DNA of 64,000 nucleotides from Demequina subtropica (GCF_000971235.1 NZ_BBMB01000003.1:185009-249008), one strand, 5' to 3'. Counted from the first letter of the stretch, positions 19,511 to 30,191 are shown. Numbers and translations: made by a program. The notes: generated from the letters alone by a model not told the origin.

Positions 19511-20692
19511 GTGGACGACCGGGACGACGAGGCCGCCTGGGCTGCTCCGAACCCCATCGCTCCTGGTCAGGAGCCGAGCGCCGCACCCGCTCCCCCGACG
19601 GCCGCACCGACGTCGTGGCCGGCGCCCACTGCGCAGCCGTGGCACGCTCCCGGCGCGCCCGCCGCGCCGGCTGCCGGCGCATCGTCCTGGCCCGCGCCCG
19701 CCTCGTCCCCCGCGATGCCGCCGCCGATGGCCGCACCGGGCCGCGTGCCCACCTCGGCCTCGTGGCAGCCGGGGTTCATGCCCCTGCGCCCGCTGGGCTT
19801 CGGGGACCTGCTCGGCCTGCCCTTCCGCGCGATGCGCTTCAACCGCGGCGTGGTCGTCGGCGGACCGCTGCTGTTCACGCTCGGCGCGACCGCGCTGCTC
19901 ACGCTCGCCGCGTGGTTCGCGTTCGAGGACGCCTCGATGCTCTTCTTCGACGTCGGCGGGACGGGCGGGACCACGCTCGGCTCGGACACGGTCGCGCTGC
20001 TCATCGCCGCGGGCGTCATGATGCTGCTGGCCGATGTGCTCGCGAGCGCGATCGTCGCGCCGGCCGTCGCGCGCGGGATCCTCGGCGAGCGGATCACCCT
20101 GGGCGACGCCTGGAAGGCCGTGCGCCCGCGCATCGGCTCCCTGCTGCTGCTCTACCTGTACGCGTTCCTCGCCTCCGTGGTCGCGCTGCTGCTCGGCTTC
20201 CTGGTCGCCGCCCTCGTGGGATCGCTGGACTCGGTCGGCGCCGCGATCCTCGCCGTGATCATCGTGGTGCTCGTGTACATCGCCGTCGCGGTGACGGTCA
20301 TGCTGATCGGCGGCGTCGCGCGTCCCGTGGTGGTGCTCGAGCAGCGCAGCGCGGGCAAGGCGATCGCGCGCGCCATGCGCCTGCTCAAGGGTCGGTACTG
20401 GTGGTCCGTGCTCGTGCTGCTCGTCGCGAGCGTGCTGATCTTCGTCGTGTCAATGGTCATCGGGCAGGTGGGCAACTTCGCGTCCCTGGCGCTCACCTTC
20501 GCCGCGCCCGACAGCGCGGTGGTGCTCGGCATCGCGTTCGTGCTCACGATGGTCGTGTCGCTCGTGGTCTCGTACGTGCTCACGTACTCCTACCTGGGCT
20601 CGCTCTTCGCGCTCCTGCTGGTCGACCTGCGCATCCGCCACGAGGGCTTCGACCTCACGCTCGCGGAGGCCGCGGAGGCGCGGCGCGCGTGA
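19511..20692 (+). CDS. Multi-span membrane protein with Pro/Ala-rich N-terminus
   Basis: A 393-residue protein. The first 95 residues are a disordered Ala/Pro/Ser-rich cytoplasmic stretch; about six to eight transmembrane helices follow from residue 115. The hydrophobic part ('GFGDLLGLPFRAMRFNRGVVVGGPLL' onwards) resembles the membrane domain of glycerophosphoryl diester phosphodiesterases and related uncharacterised actinobacterial proteins, but no catalytic domain is attached. GTG 19511 has AGGGAG upstream. It starts a five-gene operon whose members all overlap by four bases or abut; the later members (DUF4129, DUF4350, MoxR, DUF58) form a known membrane-associated module. Function unknown. 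Confidence 0.75.
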   Translation: MDDRDDEAAWAAPNPIAPGQEPSAAPAPPTAAPTSWPAPTAQPWHAPGAPAAPAAGASSWPAPASSPAMPPPMAAPGRVPTSASWQPGFMPLRPLGFGDLLGLPFRAMRFNRGVVVGGPLLFTLGATALLTLAAWFAFEDASMLFFDVGGTGGTTLGSDTVALLIAAGVMMLLADVLASAIVAPAVARGILGERITLGDAWKAVRPRIGSLLLLYLYAFLASVVALLLGFLVAALVGSLDSVGAAILAVIIVVLVYIAVAVTVMLIGGVARPVVVLEQRSAGKAIARAMRLLKGRYWWSVLVLLVASVLIFVVSMVIGQVGNFASLALTFAAPDSAVVLGIAFVLTMVVSLVVSYVLTYSYLGSLFALLLVDLRIRHEGFDLTLAEAAEARRA

Positions 20693-21330
20693 GCCTCGAC
20701 GCCCCGCCGCTCGGTCCCGACGCGGAGACGGCCCGCCGCTGGGCGGCCGACGAGCTCGCGAAGGGCGAGTACCAGGAGGGCGGCTCCTCGTGGCTCGACT
20801 CGTTCATGCGCTGGCTGGGCGAGCTCATCGACGGCATCGGCAACGGGATCGGCGGTGCCACGGGCGCGACGGGCACGATCGTCGCGGCGGCGATCGCCCT
20901 CGCGGTGGTGGCGCTGGTGGTGTGGCTCGTGGTCGGGCCGATGCGGCGCTCGCGCGCACGCCGCACGGGCGAGGGCCTGTTCGACGACGCGCGCGACGCG
21001 GCACAGCTCGAGGAGGCTGCGCGCGAGGCCGCCCGTGCCCGCGACTGGGGTCCCGCGACGCTCGACCTGTACCGCGCCCTCATCGCGCACCTCGCGCAGC
21101 GCGACGTCGTGTCGCTCACGGCGGGCCTGACCGCCGCCGAGGCCGCGGCGGAGGCCTCGCGCGCGCTGCCCGCGCTCGCGCCCCGGCTCCAGCGCGACGC
21201 GGACGCCTTCGACGGCATCCGCTACGGGCATGTCGAGGCCTCCGAGGAGACGTACACGCACGTGAGCGAGACGCTCGCGGCCTGTCTGCACGCGCGTCCG
21301 CGGTTGACGGCGATGGAGCCGGCGCCGTGA
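20689..21330 (+). CDS. DUF4129-domain membrane protein
   Basis: A 213-residue protein with a short N-terminal amphipathic region, one transmembrane helix (about residues 62-82, 'IVAAAIALAVVALVVWLVVG') and a helical cytoplasmic DUF4129 domain (about 95-190, 'AREAARARDWGPATLDLYRALIAHLAQRDVVSLTAGLTAAEAAAEASR'). DUF4129 proteins accompany MoxR/DUF58 operons and transglutaminase-like genes; they are presumed to assist a membrane complex. Starts and stops overlap on both sides (GTGA), so it is translationally coupled. Confidence 0.82.
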   Translation: MSLDAPPLGPDAETARRWAADELAKGEYQEGGSSWLDSFMRWLGELIDGIGNGIGGATGATGTIVAAAIALAVVALVVWLVVGPMRRSRARRTGEGLFDDARDAAQLEEAAREAARARDWGPATLDLYRALIAHLAQRDVVSLTAGLTAAEAAAEASRALPALAPRLQRDADAFDGIRYGHVEASEETYTHVSETLAACLHARPRLTAMEPAP

Positions 21331-22528
21331 CGACCCCCGCCGACCTGGTGGTCGCGCCGGCGGGTCCCGGCCTCGCGGCGCGCGCCCGGCGCAGCCGGCT
21401 CGGCATCGTCGCCGTCGCCCTGCTCGCCGCCATCGTCGCGCTCATGCTGCTCGGCTCGCGCGGCGGGGACGTCGTCCCCCTGTCGACCGAGAACTCGCGG
21501 TCGACGGGCACGCGCGCCGTCGCGCAGATCCTGCGGGACCACGGCGTGGACGTGCGGCAGGTCGACCGTCTGGCGCAGGCCCGCATCGCGGATCCCGCGG
21601 CGACCACGGTGGTGATCGCCACGCCGTACCTGCTGGGCGCGCGCCAGCTCGAGTCGCTCGCGGAATACCCCGGCGACGTGGTGCTGCTGGGCGCCTCCGA
21701 CGAGTCGCTCGCCGCGCTCGGGGTCCCCGCGACGGACGAGCTCATCGCGATCCCGCGGACCGTCGAGGCCGGCTGCTCCGACCCGGATGCGCTCGCCGCG
21801 GGAACCGTGCGCGTGGCGGACGAGGGCCTGGCCGCCACCGGCGACGGCGTCGAGCTGTGCTTCCTGCACGGCGGGACCGCGGGCTTCGGGCGCGCCGAGG
21901 TCGGCGGCCGCACCGTCACGGTCATCGCCTCCTCCACGCTCGTGACGAACGACCAGCTCGACGAGCTCGGCCACGCGGCTCTCGCGCTCCGTGCGCTCGG
22001 GCGCCAACCCGAGGTGCTCTGGTACGTGGCGGACGGCTTCGACTCGAGCCTGCTCACGTGGGGCGCCGACGGATCGCGGCCGACCGGCGAGACGCCCGGC
22101 GAGTTCGAGCCTGTCCCCGACTTCCTCCCGCCGGGCACCGGCACCGCCTTGTACGCCCTCGCGCTCACGGTGCTCGTGGCCGCCGTGTGGAAGGCGCGCC
22201 GCTTCGGCGCGCTCGTCGCGGAGCCGCTGCCCGTGGTGGTGCGCGCCTCCGAGGCGACGCGCGGCCGCGCCCGGCTGTACCGCAAGGCACGTGCCACGGG
22301 GCGTGCCGCGGCCTCGCTACGCGCCGCGGCCGCGATGCGCATGGGCCGCCGCATCGGCGTGCCCCGCTCGGAGGCGCGCGAGACCCTGGTCGCCGCGATC
22401 GCACGCGCGTCCGGGCGCCCCGCGCAGGACGTCGACCGGCTGCTCTACGGACCCCCGCCCGCGGACGACGCGGCGCTCCTCACCCTGATGTCCGAGCTCG
22501 ACGCACTGGAAAGCGAGGTTCACCGACC

Positions 22529-22532
<4 letters not shown>
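21327..22532 (+). CDS. DUF4350-domain membrane protein
   Basis: A 401-residue protein with a transmembrane helix near residues 25-43, an extracytoplasmic DUF4350 domain (about 50-260, starting 'STENSRSTGTRAVAQILRDHGVDVRQVDRL', a GATase-like fold), a second helix near 272-290 and a basic cytoplasmic tail with 'RGRARLYRKARATGRAAASLR'. DUF4350 is found between DUF4129 and MoxR genes throughout actinobacteria; the module's job is not established. Overlapping GTGA junctions on both sides. Confidence 0.82.
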
Positions 22533-23605
<1,073 letters not shown>

Positions 23606-23606
23606 C

Positions 23607-24896
23607 ATGCACCTCACCGGCTGGACGGTCGCGCTCACCGCGCTCGGGGCGATCCCGGCGGCGGTGACGCAGTCGCGCGAGGTGGCGTTCTGGTGGGTGG
23701 CGGGCGTGCTCGCGCTCGCGCTGCTCGATACCTGGATGGCGCCGCCGACCTCGTCGGTGGGCGTGCGCCGCGACGTCCCTGGCTCGGTGCGGCTCACGCA
23801 GTCGACGCGGTCCTCGCTGCTCGTGGCGAACGTGGGGCGGCGGCGCGTGCGCGGCGCGGTCCGCGACGCGTGGCAGCCCTCCGCGGGCGCCGACGAGACG
23901 CGACACCGCTTCTCGCTCGCGCGCGGCGAGACGGTGACCTTCCGGACACAGCTCACCCCCACGCGTCGCGGCGACCGGCATGCGGGCGCCGTCACCATCC
24001 GCACCGACGGCCCGCTGCGCCTGGCCGGCCGTCAGCGCTCGCTCGACGCCCCTGCGCGCCTGCGGGTGCTGCCCGAGTTCGCCTCGCGACGCCACCTGCC
24101 GTCGCGCCTGAGGCGCCTGCGCGAGATCGACGGCCGCACCGCGGTGCAGCTCAAGGGCGCGGGCTCCGAGTTCGACTCGCTGCGCGACTACGTCATCGGG
24201 GACGATGTGCGAGCGATCGACTGGCGAGGCACCGCGCGCCGCGGCGAGGTGGTGGTGCGGACGTACCGTCCCGAGCGCGACCGCCGCGTGGTGGTGGTGC
24301 TCGACTGCGCGCGGCTGTCCGCCGCGCGCGTGGGCGACGCGCCGCGCCTCGACGCCTCGATCGAGGCCTCGCTGCTGCTCGCCGCGCTCGCATCGCGCGC
24401 CGGGGACCGCGTCCAGGCCACGGCGTTCGACCGCTCCGAGCAGGCGCGCGCCGCATCGTCCGGGCCCGCCTTCATGACCGAACTGGCGGACGCCCTCGCG
24501 CCCGTCGAGGCCTCGCTGCTCGAGCCCGACTGGCCCGCGATGGTGCGCCTGGTCGGGTCACGCGTGTCCCAGCGCTCGCTGGTGGTGCTGCTGACGACGG
24601 TCGAGACCTCGGCGCTCGACTCCGGGCTGATCGAGGCGGTCGGCGCGCTCCAGCGCCACCATCAGGTGCTCGTGGGCTCGGTCGAGGACCCCGAGCTGGG
24701 CTCGATGCTCGCCGCGCGGGGCGACACCGATGCGGCGTACGGTGCGGGCGCAGCGGCGCGGGCCCTGCTCGAGCGCGAGGCTGTCGCGACGCGCCTGCGC
24801 CAGCTCGGGGCCGAGGTGGTGCTCGCGCTGCCCGACGATCTGGCTCCCGCGGTGTGCGACCGGTACCTGGCGCTCAAGGCGGCGGGCCGGCTCTAG
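23607..24896 (+). CDS. DUF58-domain protein (vWA-like), MoxR partner
   Basis: A 429-residue protein with two N-terminal hydrophobic segments (about 5-20 and 27-43), a beta-rich region (50-160) and the DUF58 signature 'GSEFDSLRDYVIGDDVRAIDWRGTARRGE' (about 190-218), followed by a vWA-like fold with 'VVVVLDCARLS' as its metal-site strand. DUF58 proteins are the standard companions of MoxR ATPases in membrane-linked complexes. It ends the operon; the second 96-bp palindromic repeat follows 17 bp later. Confidence 0.87.
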   Translation: MHLTGWTVALTALGAIPAAVTQSREVAFWWVAGVLALALLDTWMAPPTSSVGVRRDVPGSVRLTQSTRSSLLVANVGRRRVRGAVRDAWQPSAGADETRHRFSLARGETVTFRTQLTPTRRGDRHAGAVTIRTDGPLRLAGRQRSLDAPARLRVLPEFASRRHLPSRLRRLREIDGRTAVQLKGAGSEFDSLRDYVIGDDVRAIDWRGTARRGEVVVRTYRPERDRRVVVVLDCARLSAARVGDAPRLDASIEASLLLAALASRAGDRVQATAFDRSEQARAASSGPAFMTELADALAPVEASLLEPDWPAMVRLVGSRVSQRSLVVLLTTVETSALDSGLIEAVGALQRHHQVLVGSVEDPELGSMLAARGDTDAAYGAGAAARALLEREAVATRLRQLGAEVVLALPDDLAPAVCDRYLALKAAGRL

Positions 24897-24913
24897 CCTC
24901 GCCCTCCCGCCCG

Positions 24914-25009
24914 GACAGCGCCAACGGATCTCGCGGCGACACGCCGGGGAGAGCGGCGCGATGCCGCCCGACACACCGACAGATCGGGACCAGCTCCGTT
25001 GTCACTGTC
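24914..25009. repeat. 96-bp palindromic repeat element, copy 2
   Basis: It starts GACAGCGCCAACGGA and ends TCCGTTGTCACTGTC, and matches the element at 4604-4699 in length and in roughly four of five positions, the ends and the 'GGATCTCG', 'GCGACACGCC' and 'CCGACAC' segments being most conserved. It lies between the converging DUF58 and SpoIIM genes, 15 bp from the latter's stop, so a transcript could fold into a long hairpin and terminate. The two copies are 20 kb apart. Confidence 0.75.
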
Positions 25010-25023
25010 AGGCAGGGAGGCGG

Positions 25024-26019
25024 TCAGCCGGCGAGCGCGACCTGGTCGGTCGCGAAGTCGCCCTCGGAGTCGCCACGCGAGCCCGCGAGCGTCGCCGCCC
25101 GGCCCGCGACGAAGATGTAGAGCCAGAACGCCACGAACGCGATGACGCCGATGGTCACCTTGAGCCACCACGGCATCGCGGAGCCCGTGACGTAGCCCTC
25201 GATCAGGCCCGACGCGAACAGCGCGATCACCAGGCCGAGCGTCACGGCGATCGCCGCGCGGCCCTCCTCCGCGAGCGCGCGGACCCTCGGGCGCGGGCCC
25301 GGCACGAGCATCGTCCAGCACAGGCGGAGCCCCGTGCCCGCCGCGACGAACACCGCGGACAGCTCGAGCAGCCCGTGCGGCGCGATGAGCTGGAAGAAGA
25401 CTTCGAGCGCACCTGCCTCGGCCATCACCGCGCCCGCGACGCCCAGCTGGAGCACCGTGTTGTACAGCAGGTACAGGGGGAACACGCCGGTGATGCCGAA
25501 CGCGATGCACTGGGCCGCGAGCCAGGCGTTGTTGGTCCAGACCAAGGCCGAGAAGGACGTCGAGTCGTACTCGGTGTAGTAGCTCGCGAACTGCTCCTCG
25601 GCAAGCGCCGCGCGCGCCTCGGGCGTCCCCACCAGGTCGAGCGCCTCGGGGTGGGTCAGCGTCCACCAGCCCGACAGGAACGCGAGGCCCACCACCGCGA
25701 GCGTCACGCCGACGCTCCACCACCGCACGCGGTACAGCGCCGCCGGCAGGGTGACGGTGAGGTACCGGACCGCGTCCCCCGTCGACATCGTGTGCGCGCC
25801 CGTGAGCCACACGCGCGCGCTCGCGAGCAGCACCGACAGCCGCGAGACCACGGAGGGCTCGGGCGCGGCCGAGCGCACCGCCGCGAGGTCGCCGGCCGTC
25901 GCCTGGTACAGGCGCGTGAGCTCGTCCGCCTCGGCGCCCGTGAGCCGCCGCGCGCCGCTCAGCTGCTTGAGCCTCGCCCAGCGCGCCTCGCGCACGGCGC
26001 CGAAGGAGTCGATGTCCAC
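25024..26019 (-). CDS. SpoIIM-family (stage II sporulation M-like) membrane protein
   Basis: A 331-residue protein with a cytoplasmic N-terminal helix bundle (1-95) and about six transmembrane helices, including 'VGVTLAVVGLAFLSGWW' and the conserved 'APHGLLELSAVFVAAGTGLRL' of the SpoIIM/DUF95 family. In non-sporulating actinobacteria these proteins accompany RDD and MoxR/DUF58 genes and their role is unknown. I chose the GTG at 26019 because it opens 'VDIDSFG', the common family start. It is divergent from the RDD gene, 41 bp away. Confidence 0.87.
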   Translation of the reverse strand: MDIDSFGAVREARWARLKQLSGARRLTGAEADELTRLYQATAGDLAAVRSAAPEPSVVSRLSVLLASARVWLTGAHTMSTGDAVRYLTVTLPAALYRVRWWSVGVTLAVVGLAFLSGWWTLTHPEALDLVGTPEARAALAEEQFASYYTEYDSTSFSALVWTNNAWLAAQCIAFGITGVFPLYLLYNTVLQLGVAGAVMAEAGALEVFFQLIAPHGLLELSAVFVAAGTGLRLCWTMLVPGPRPRVRALAEEGRAAIAVTLGLVIALFASGLIEGYVTGSAMPWWLKVTIGVIAFVAFWLYIFVAGRAATLAGSRGDSEGDFATDQVALAG

Positions 26020-26060
26020 GCGGCTACGATGCCACACGAGGCCTGGGCCAGGGAGGACGC

Positions 26061-26882
26061 ATGACGGACGAGGACACGATCCTCATCGGCGAGGGCGTGG
26101 TGCTCGACTCGGGCGCCGCGTCGGTCCCGCTGCGCATGCTGTCCGGCCTCATCGACCTGACCGTCTCCGTGCTGGTCCTGGTGGCCGCCTACGCGATGCT
26201 CGAGAACGTGCTGGCCGGGGTGAACGACGCATGGGCGCGCGCGCTCTCCATCCTGGTGATGGTCGCGGTGCTCGTGATCGCGCCGATCCTGGTCGAGACC
26301 CTCACGCGCGGCCGCTCGCTCGGGCGCTGGGCGGTGGGCCTGCGCATCGTGCGCGACGACGGCGGCCCCGTGAGCGTCCGCCATGCCGCCGCGCGCGCCC
26401 TGGTCGGGGTGTTCGAGGTCTACATGACGCTCGGGATGCTCGCGGTGACCGTGTCCGCGCTCGGCTCGCGCGGCAAGCGCATCGGCGACTACCTCGCGGG
26501 CACGTACGCGATGCGCACCCGCGGGGCGCGACGGGCCCTCCCGCCGCTCACGATGCCGCCCGCGCTCGCCGCGTGGGCCCTCACCGCGGACATCACGCGC
26601 CTTCCCGACGGCCTCGCGCTCACCGCGCGCATGTTCCTGGGCCGCGCGGGGACGATGCACGCCCCGTCGCGCGCACGCATCGGCACCCAGCTGTCGACGC
26701 GCTTCGCGACGCACGTCGCCCCCCTGCCGCCCGCGGGCACGCACCCCGAGGACTTCCTCGCGGCGGTGCTGGTGGCGCGCCGCGACCGCGAGCACGCCGT
26801 CGAGGCCGCCCGCATGTCGCGCGCCGCGAGAGATGCGGCGAGGCTCACGGCGTTGCCCTACGGGATCCCCGACGTCGACTGA
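26061..26882 (+). CDS. RDD-family membrane protein
   Basis: A 273-residue protein with an RDD domain: 'VPLRMLSGLIDLTVSVLVLVAAYAMLENV' (Arg and Asp in the first helix), a second and third helix, then 'SLGRWAVGLRIVRDDGGPVSVRHAAARAL' and 'RGKRIGDYLAGTYAM'. The C-terminal 110 residues are soluble and helical. RDD proteins are suspected transporters, and one group exchanges Na or Li for protons; the substrate here is unknown. AGGGAGGAC precedes the ATG. It is divergent from the SpoIIM-family gene, a common pairing. Confidence 0.87.
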   Translation: MTDEDTILIGEGVVLDSGAASVPLRMLSGLIDLTVSVLVLVAAYAMLENVLAGVNDAWARALSILVMVAVLVIAPILVETLTRGRSLGRWAVGLRIVRDDGGPVSVRHAAARALVGVFEVYMTLGMLAVTVSALGSRGKRIGDYLAGTYAMRTRGARRALPPLTMPPALAAWALTADITRLPDGLALTARMFLGRAGTMHAPSRARIGTQLSTRFATHVAPLPPAGTHPEDFLAAVLVARRDREHAVEAARMSRAARDAARLTALPYGIPDVD

Positions 26883-26938
26883 GCTCGAGGACCGAGCGTC
26901 CCGGACGGGTCGGGCGCGGTGCCTCCGTACCGGCCCTC

Positions 26939-27379
26939 CTAGGCTCGGGACGCCCACTTCCGCAGCTCCTTGGCCGCCTTGCTCTCGAGGGCGACGACGA
27001 CGACGGGACCCTGCGCGGGCACGATCGTCAGCTCCACCATCCCCGCGTGGTCCGCGCTCGACGCGGCCTCCAGCGCCCCCCCGGCCACGTCGGCGCGCTC
27101 GAGCCTCACGAGGTTCTCCCCTGCCTCGGTCCCGACCACGAACCGCCCGTCGCTCGTGACCGCCGCCCACGCCTGGGTCCCCGAGCACGATGCGCGCCAG
27201 GTCTGCGTGGGGACCTCGCCCGGGGCAAGGGCGAAGGCACGCATGGCCCACGGCCGCATCACGGTCGGCTCGGGCGTGCGGCTCGCGCGGAGCTGGGCGA
27301 ACAGGGCGCCCAGCAGGGGCCGCCGGAACAGGATCGCCGTGAGGACGAGCGTCGCCCCCAGCAGCTCGAGCGTGTGCAT
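26939..27379 (-). CDS. Hypothetical membrane-anchored protein
   Basis: A 146-residue protein with one N-terminal transmembrane helix (about residues 5-25, 'LELLGATLVLTAILF') and a soluble beta-rich domain with alternating hydrophobic residues ('GMVELTIVPAQGPVVVVAL'). I do not recognise a family. It lies 15 bp downstream of the cation-efflux gene on the same strand, so it is probably co-transcribed with manB and that transporter, and it converges with the RDD gene. Confidence 0.65.
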   Translation of the reverse strand: MHTLELLGATLVLTAILFRRPLLGALFAQLRASRTPEPTVMRPWAMRAFALAPGEVPTQTWRASCSGTQAWAAVTSDGRFVVGTEAGENLVRLERADVAGGALEAASSADHAGMVELTIVPAQGPVVVVALESKAAKELRKWASRA

Positions 27380-27394
27380 GACGGCCCCCTCGGC

Positions 27395-28339
27395 TCAGCG
27401 CGAGGGAGCCTCGCCCTCGCCGGTGACAGCATCGTGCCGGATATCAGGCTCGATGAAGATGAGGCGCACCGCGGGGACGGCCTCGCGGATGAGCGACTCG
27501 GCCGTGTTGGTGCGTGCCGCGATGGTCTCGAGCGTCTCCTCGGCGCCGGCGCCGACCTTGACCGCGACGAGGATGTCCTCGGGCCCCAGGTGCGACGTGC
27601 GCAGGTGGATGACGTCGGGATAGCCGCCCTCGGCGAGCGCGGCGCGGATCCTCGCGAGGTCCTCCTCGGTCGCCGACTCGCCCAGCAGCATCTCGCGGGT
27701 CTCGCGCGCGAGCACGGTCGCGATGCACACGAGCAGCACGCCGATCATCGCGGTGCCGAACGCGTCCCACCGGCCGTCGTCGGTCACCAGCGTCATCGAG
27801 ACGCCGAAGAAGGCGAACACCAGGCCGATGAGCGCGCCGAAGTCCTCGAGCAGGATCACCGGCAGCTCGGGCGAGCGCGAGCGCTTGATGAACTTGCCCC
27901 AGCCCACGTTGCCGCGGATCTTGTTGGACTCGACGATCGCGGTGCGGAAGGACATGCCCTCGAGCGCCATCGCGACCAGCAGCACCACCACCGGCACCCA
28001 CTGCCACGACTCGATCGCCTCGGGGTGCTGCCACTTGTGCCACGCCTCGTACAGCGCGAACAGGCCGCCGAGCGTGAACAGCACGACCGCGACGATGAAC
28101 GCGTAGAAGTAGCGGTACCGGGCGTACCCGAACGGGTGCTCGGGAGTGGCCTCCTGGCGCGCCTTGCGCGCCCCCAGGAGGAGCAGCAGCTGGTTGCCGG
28201 AGTCCGCCACCGAGTGGATGGCCTCCGCGAGCATGGACGATGCACCCGTGAGGCCCCACGCGGCGAACTTGGTGACGCCGATGCCCAGGTTGGCGCTGAG
28301 CGCCGCGACGACGGCCTTGGTGCCGCCCTCGGTGGACAC
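27395..28339 (-). CDS. Cation diffusion facilitator (CDF) transporter
   Basis: A 314-residue cation/proton antiporter with six transmembrane helices. The metal site is visible in helix 2 as 'HSVADSGNQ' (His-x3-Asp) and in helix 5 as 'EDFGALIGLVF'; a cytoplasmic ferredoxin-like domain follows (about 210-300, 'TAVRLIFIEPDIRHD' near the end). CDF proteins export Zn, Fe, Mn or Co; the specificity cannot be fixed from these residues. It starts with GTG directly after the manB stop, so the two are co-transcribed. Confidence 0.88.
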   Translation of the reverse strand: MSTEGGTKAVVAALSANLGIGVTKFAAWGLTGASSMLAEAIHSVADSGNQLLLLLGARKARQEATPEHPFGYARYRYFYAFIVAVVLFTLGGLFALYEAWHKWQHPEAIESWQWVPVVVLLVAMALEGMSFRTAIVESNKIRGNVGWGKFIKRSRSPELPVILLEDFGALIGLVFAFFGVSMTLVTDDGRWDAFGTAMIGVLLVCIATVLARETREMLLGESATEEDLARIRAALAEGGYPDVIHLRTSHLGPEDILVAVKVGAGAEETLETIAARTNTAESLIREAVPAVRLIFIEPDIRHDAVTGEGEAPSR

Positions 28340-29773
28340 TCAGGCCTCCCTGATGACGGCGAGGACCTCGTCGCGCTTGCGCTCCATGAGCGCGGCGCCG
28401 TCGGCCTCCGAGTTGAGGCGGAGCAGGGGCTCGGTGTTCGACGGGCGCACGTTGAACCACCAGCGCTCGCCCTCGCCCGGGGCGGGCCAGTGCTCGACCG
28501 TGAGGCCGTCGAAGTCGTCCGAGTAGACGTCCTCGGTGACGAACGCCGCCTTGACACGCGCGAGGGCGTCGGGCACCGAGTCGACCGTGGAGTTGATCTC
28601 GCCCGACGCGACGTAGGGCTCGTGCTGCGCGATCATCGCGGACAGCGGGCCGTCCTGCGAGCCCAGCGCCGCGAGCACGTGCATCGCCGCGATCATCCCG
28701 GAGTCCGCGTAGAAGAAGTCGCGGAAGTAGAAGTGGCCCGAGTGCTCGCCGCCGAACACCGCGTTGAGGCGCGCCATCTCCGCCTTGATGAAGCTGTGTC
28801 CCACACGCGAGCGCACCGGGGTCGCACCCGCCGCGGCGAGCTGCTCGCGGACGGCACGGGAGGAGATGAGGTTGTGGATCACGGTCGGCTGCGCGTCGGG
28901 GTCCGCCGCGAGCTCGCGCGCGGTCTCGCGCAGGCCCACCAGGCACGTGATGGCGGAGGGGGTGACCACCTCGCCGCGCTCGTCGATGACGAAGCAGCGG
29001 TCGGCGTCGCCGTCGAAGGCGAGCCCGATGTCCGCACCGTGCTCCTTGACCGCCGCCTGGAGGTCCACGAGCGTCGACGAGTCGAGCGGGTTCGCCTCGT
29101 GGTTCGGGAACGTGCCGTCGAGCTCGAAGTAGAGCGGGATGATCTCGAGCGGCAGCTCGGGGAGCCCCTTGGCCGTGCCGAGCACCGCCGGCACCGTGTA
29201 GCCGGCCATCGCGTTCGCGGCGTCGACCACGACCTTGAGCGGGCGGATGCCGTCGAGCGGCACCAGGCCGCGAAGGAAGGCGCCGTACTCGCCCACCATG
29301 TCGCGCATCGTCTCCGTGCCGGGCGTCTCCGCGGCCGCGGGCGGCTCGACCAGGTACCGCGACGCGAGGGCGCGCACGTCCGCAAGACCCGAGTTCTCTC
29401 CCACGGCGCGGGCGCGGCTGCGGCACAGCTTCATGCCGTTGTAGGCGGCCGGGTTGTGGCTTGCGGTGATCATGACGCCCGGGATGTCGAGCGCGCCGGA
29501 CGCGTGGTAGAGCCCGTCGGTCGAGCACAGGCCGATGCGCACGACGTCGACGCCCCGCGCGGTGAGGCCCGTGGCGACGGCGTACGCGAGCCCGGGCCCG
29601 CTGTCGCGCATGTCGTGACCGATCGCCACGGTGGTCTCGCCGTCGGGCAGCACGATCGCGTCGGCGAACGCGGCGCCGATCGCGGTGGCGATCTCGAGCG
29701 TGAGGGTCTCCCCCACGATGCCTCGGACGTCGTACGACTTGATGAGCTGGGACAGGTCAGGTGCGGTCGTCAC
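28340..29773 (-). CDS. manB: Phosphomannomutase/phosphoglucomutase ManB
   Basis: A 477-residue alpha-D-phosphohexomutase that interconverts mannose-6-phosphate and mannose-1-phosphate, feeding GDP-mannose for glycolipids and glycans. All four active-site motifs are present: the phosphoserine loop 'TASHNPAAYNG' (about residue 103), metal loop 'DGDADR' (about 255), sugar loop 'GEHSGHFYF' (about 342) and phosphate loop 'RPSNTEPLLR' (about 443). GTG 29773 is preceded six bases away by TACCCT, suggesting a leaderless transcript. The position beside DUF3499 and whiB2 is conserved in actinobacteria. Confidence 0.94.
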   Translation of the reverse strand: MTTAPDLSQLIKSYDVRGIVGETLTLEIATAIGAAFADAIVLPDGETTVAIGHDMRDSGPGLAYAVATGLTARGVDVVRIGLCSTDGLYHASGALDIPGVMITASHNPAAYNGMKLCRSRARAVGENSGLADVRALASRYLVEPPAAAETPGTETMRDMVGEYGAFLRGLVPLDGIRPLKVVVDAANAMAGYTVPAVLGTAKGLPELPLEIIPLYFELDGTFPNHEANPLDSSTLVDLQAAVKEHGADIGLAFDGDADRCFVIDERGEVVTPSAITCLVGLRETARELAADPDAQPTVIHNLISSRAVREQLAAAGATPVRSRVGHSFIKAEMARLNAVFGGEHSGHFYFRDFFYADSGMIAAMHVLAALGSQDGPLSAMIAQHEPYVASGEINSTVDSVPDALARVKAAFVTEDVYSDDFDGLTVEHWPAPGEGERWWFNVRPSNTEPLLRLNSEADGAALMERKRDEVLAVIREA

Positions 29774-29831
29774 GGGGTCAGGGTAGCGGGACGTCGCGAG
29801 CCCTGTCCTTAGCGAAGCCTTGTTTATCCCT

Positions 29832-30191
29832 TTATGCGTCGTTGGTGATGACGCGCAGGTGTCCGCGGCGCGGCTCGGAGGCCACGGGCGCGGGAGGCGT
29901 GAAGGCGGGGGCCGGCCGCGGCCGGCCCGCCTCGCGCACGGCGCGCGCGAGCGCCTCGAGGTCGTCGCTCGACGGCTCGGGCTCCACGAACTCGCTCTGG
30001 ATGTGCACCACGTCCCAGCCGCGGGGCGCGGTGAAGCGGTCGGCGTGATGCGCGCACAGGTCGTAGCTGTGGGGCTCCGCGGCCGCGGAGAGCTGGCCGA
30101 CCACCACGGTCGAGTCCGCGTAGACGTAGGTCAGGGTGGCCGCGGCGGGGCGGGCGCACGACGAACGCGAGCACTGACGGGTGGCGATCAC
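29832..30191 (-). CDS. DUF3499-family protein
   Basis: A 119-residue actinobacterial protein. Its start 'IATRQCSRSSCARPAAATLTYVY' and 'YDLCAHHADRFTAPRGWDVV' carry two Cys and His clusters (C-x4-C and C-x2-H) that suggest a zinc-binding fold. The C-terminal third is Pro/Arg-rich. The family is uncharacterised but always lies between manB and the metallopeptidase-like gene in this region. I chose GTG 30191, seven bases after a TACCGT box, which implies leaderless translation. The pilus-less context gives no further clue. Confidence 0.83.
   Translation of the reverse strand: MIATRQCSRSSCARPAAATLTYVYADSTVVVGQLSAAAEPHSYDLCAHHADRFTAPRGWDVVHIQSEFVEPEPSSDDLEALARAVREAGRPRPAPAFTPPAPVASEPRRGHLRVITNDA

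Noticed and set aside
25751..29812. A 1353-codon plus-strand open frame across spoIIM, RDD, CDF and manB.
   Set aside because: It lies antisense to, or out of frame with, well-supported genes. GC-rich third codon positions make long antisense frames common, and the translation is low-complexity Arg/His/Gly-rich with no recognisable domain.
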